DNA of 64,000 bases, from positions 2,116,704 through 2,180,703 of the forward strand of contig NC_045139.1 in the NCBI RefSeq assembly GCF_008831285.2. Reading direction: 5' to 3'. Made by a program: the position numbers and the translations under genes. Source of the DNA: Nymphaea colorata. Lineage: Eukaryota; Streptophyta; Magnoliopsida; Nymphaeales; Nymphaeaceae. The notes beneath the pieces are model-generated. The model saw only the letters and a list, made by a program, of their open reading frames with translations. It did not search any database and was not told the origin of the DNA. This document shows, in pieces, positions 62,090-64,000 of this stretch. Every line of letters begins with the position of its first letter. Within the stretch, counting starts at the first letter, position 1.

Positions 62090-63279
62090 TGGTAGTAGCT
62101 ATCACATCCAGGAAAATGGATGGTGCTTGCACTTAGAAGAGGCCAGTTCTTCCCAAGGGAAGCACTCTGCATGATCATTATCATAACATGTCAAATATTG
62201 TGCATCCAGGTCAGGTTGGAGCCATAAAATTTTTCTCATAAGATACTAAATATATAGTTAACACCTAGGTCCATCCAGGTCCATAGAGTGGTGACCCGAG
62301 TCTCATACAGTTGCCCCATATAACCGGGCCCAGGGCCAACAAAAACAAATTACCAAATTTTTCAGAGTGTGTTATGTGGGGCATCACGGAGACCCCATAT
62401 GTCTCTGCCCTTCAATTAAGCTTTCACAGTGGGCTCCAAAGGGCACATGCCTCATGGAGACCCCACAAATCGATTGTTGAACGACTAATATCCAAGTACA
62501 GATTGCAGCTAGAATCTAGCATAGATATCTTATCGAGGAAAAAGAAAAAACGGGTTTTCATGATCTTTATGTTTTGACTTCCATTAACTGAAGGAAGCAT
62601 GTAAATCTTAATTTTCTCTTGACGCACGTTCTTTGTTTTTTTTTTTTTTAATTAGTTGTTTGATATTGCATGCTTATTTGAAACTCTTGAAATAAATTAC
62701 ATTTACTGCTCACACTTGAACAATGTACTGACCACCGCCGAACTTTTGATAAACACAAAACTAACAAAATAATTCACAGAACCCCTCCATGTTGTTCTTG
62801 ATGGAAAACACAGGAGGACTGAGTATATACCATAAGGCACTGACCACAGGTATTAACGGCATCGCTTGTGATTTACCATTTGAGGGTAGAAAAAAAAAAA
62901 CCTTTATAAGTATTAACAGCGTCGCTTGTGAATTGTGATGTACCATTTGAGGGTAGTATTGTGAAAAATAATTTTGAATGGATTCACTTATAATCATCAA
63001 TAGAGACGGACGTGGTTCATGCACCCATTCTAGTTCCCTTATCAATCCATTTCCCTTGTTAATATTATATATCAAAATTGTATTTTTTTTTTTTAATCTT
63101 AAAGTATTGTTTGCATCTGATGTCAATATTTTTGCATTTAGTGTCATACCAGTAGCAAATTGAGACAATGCAAGCTGATATGCAACTCAGAATTTCAGTA
63201 ACAAATAGAAAAAAGAACACTTTGATATTATAATCGAAAGAGGTATCCCAACTAGAAACTTCTATCTATCTTTTGCGTA
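62090..63279. other. intergenic region between the TNL and the TNL relic
   Basis: No gene was recognised. It contains the TNL 3' UTR, poly-T runs near 62635-62650 and 63085, and a short tandem duplication at 62851-62956. Confidence 0.5.
62851..62956. repeat. short tandem duplication, about 60-67 bp apart
   Basis: TATTAACGGCATCGCTTGTG and TACCATTTGAGGGTAG occur at 62851-62889, and again with small changes and an insertion at 62911-62956. Confidence 0.7.
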
Positions 63280-63790
63280 TCACTGATGGACCGAGCTGCT
63301 GGTGCCAAACAAAATTTTAATGACGCTTCTGCCTAAGCCCAACCTTTCCAATTTAAAAGACGATGAAGTAGACGACGAGTGATGTTGAAATGAATGACAA
63401 TATACCAAACACTTGAGAGTAGCAAACTCTCCTTTTCGCGCAATGCATAAGCACGCTAGGCCAGAAATACTTTTTTTTTTTTTTTTTTTTTCTTTTGGAT
63501 CAAGCACATCAAAATTTATCCTCAATCTTTCAAGAATATCTTTATCTTGATCTTCCTTCAACCTTTCCCACATAACTCTCCATTCTTTATCAGTTTTCAG
63601 ATAAAAAAAATGTCATCCAATCATGGCGAGGGCAAATAGTAGCCCAGCAGCAGTAGACGCAGCCCCTCTATCCCAAATGCATGCCAACAAAACCAATTCG
63701 TGCTGCCACAGCCAACTCGCTGAGTTGTGATTCATCATCGAGAACAAGCAAAACCTTCTTATGCTGCATTTGTTCTGCAAATCCCATTTG
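63280..63790 (-). pseudogene. decayed NB-ARC fragment of a second TNL
   Basis: On the minus strand the piece near 63780-63690 reads HKKVLLVLDDESQLSELA, a kinase-2 motif, and soon meets a stop. In another frame (63573-63280), EWRVMWERLKEDQDKDILER then LRINFDVLDPKEK match the segment after GLPL in TNL NB-ARC domains. Further on, LERLGLGRSVIKI resembles the ARC2 part before MHD. A homopolymer run at 63471-63492 interrupts the middle. There is no TIR, P-loop or LRR nearby. It faces the TNL at 55.9 kb, as expected at the edge of a resistance-gene cluster. Confidence 0.75.
63471..63492. repeat. poly(T) run inside the TNL relic
   Basis: This is a run of 22 T on the plus strand, so poly-Lys codons on the relic's strand. 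It sits where the family has KEK-IFLDIACF, so it probably grew from an A-rich stretch of the coding sequence. Confidence 0.9.
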
Positions 63791-64000
63791 AACATCAACC
63801 CTCAATTAATTAATTAACCTAAATAATTATTATTCGAATATCTATTGAAATTTGATTAGCTTTCTCGTGGCATTATGCTTATATAATTTGGACCGCTCAT
63901 CTGAGGCTATTGAAGAAAACTTAAAACAAAAATCCAATTAAAGAAATTGAAGAGCGGCCCAAACACCGGGTGGCTAGTCATAGGGAAAGTCTGGTGATGC

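Noticed and set aside
63471-63492. Poly(T) as the tail of a retroposed cDNA
   Set aside because: It lies in the middle of the NB-ARC-like sequence instead of at its 3' end, so slippage in an A-rich codon run explains it better.

Overview
The window is plant nuclear DNA. Genes have many short exons with GT..AG introns, intergenic DNA is AT-rich with microsatellites and small inverted-repeat transposons, and there is a Ty1/copia retrotransposon. A TIR-NBS-LRR (TNL) resistance gene points to a dicot or an early-diverging angiosperm, because grasses lack this class. The sequence does not let me name the species.

Layout, left to right. At 1.0-2.3 kb (minus) is the signal recognition particle receptor beta subunit, whose last exon looks eroded. 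At 5.5-7.3 kb (plus) is a secreted, kinase-less protein with the galacturonan-binding ectodomain of wall-associated kinases. At 9.7-14.8 kb (plus) is a complete 12-exon ATP-citrate lyase alpha subunit gene. At 19.9-23.6 kb (plus) is a complete 10-exon plastid anthranilate phosphoribosyltransferase gene. At 25.1-28.1 kb (minus) is a 4-exon CPFC glutaredoxin. At 30.5-39.0 kb (minus) is a 13-exon gene for a large membrane protein with a long Ig-like ectodomain and a TRP-like multi-pass region. From 39 to 47 kb there is no gene, only several repeat families. At 47.2-52.7 kb (minus) is a copia element whose two LTRs differ at 2 of 572 positions but whose coding region is broken twice. At 55.9-62.1 kb (plus) is a TNL gene with an N-terminal membrane anchor and a frameshift in its leucine-rich repeats. 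At 63.3-63.8 kb (minus) is a decayed NB-ARC fragment of a second TNL, facing the first.

The genes are not an operon or a pathway cluster. The first six are unrelated housekeeping or cell-surface genes. The right end looks like the edge of a resistance-gene cluster next to recent transposon activity. All exon boundaries were read by eye from splice consensus and reading-frame continuity; for the four complete genes (ACLA, PAT, glutaredoxin, TRP-like) the exon lengths add up to an uninterrupted frame. I saw no tRNA, rRNA or CRISPR array. I do not see a convincing undescribed molecular system. The items most worth a second look are the anchored and frameshifted TNL, the young but broken copia element, the disrupted SRP receptor C-terminus, and the uncharacterised TRP-like protein.
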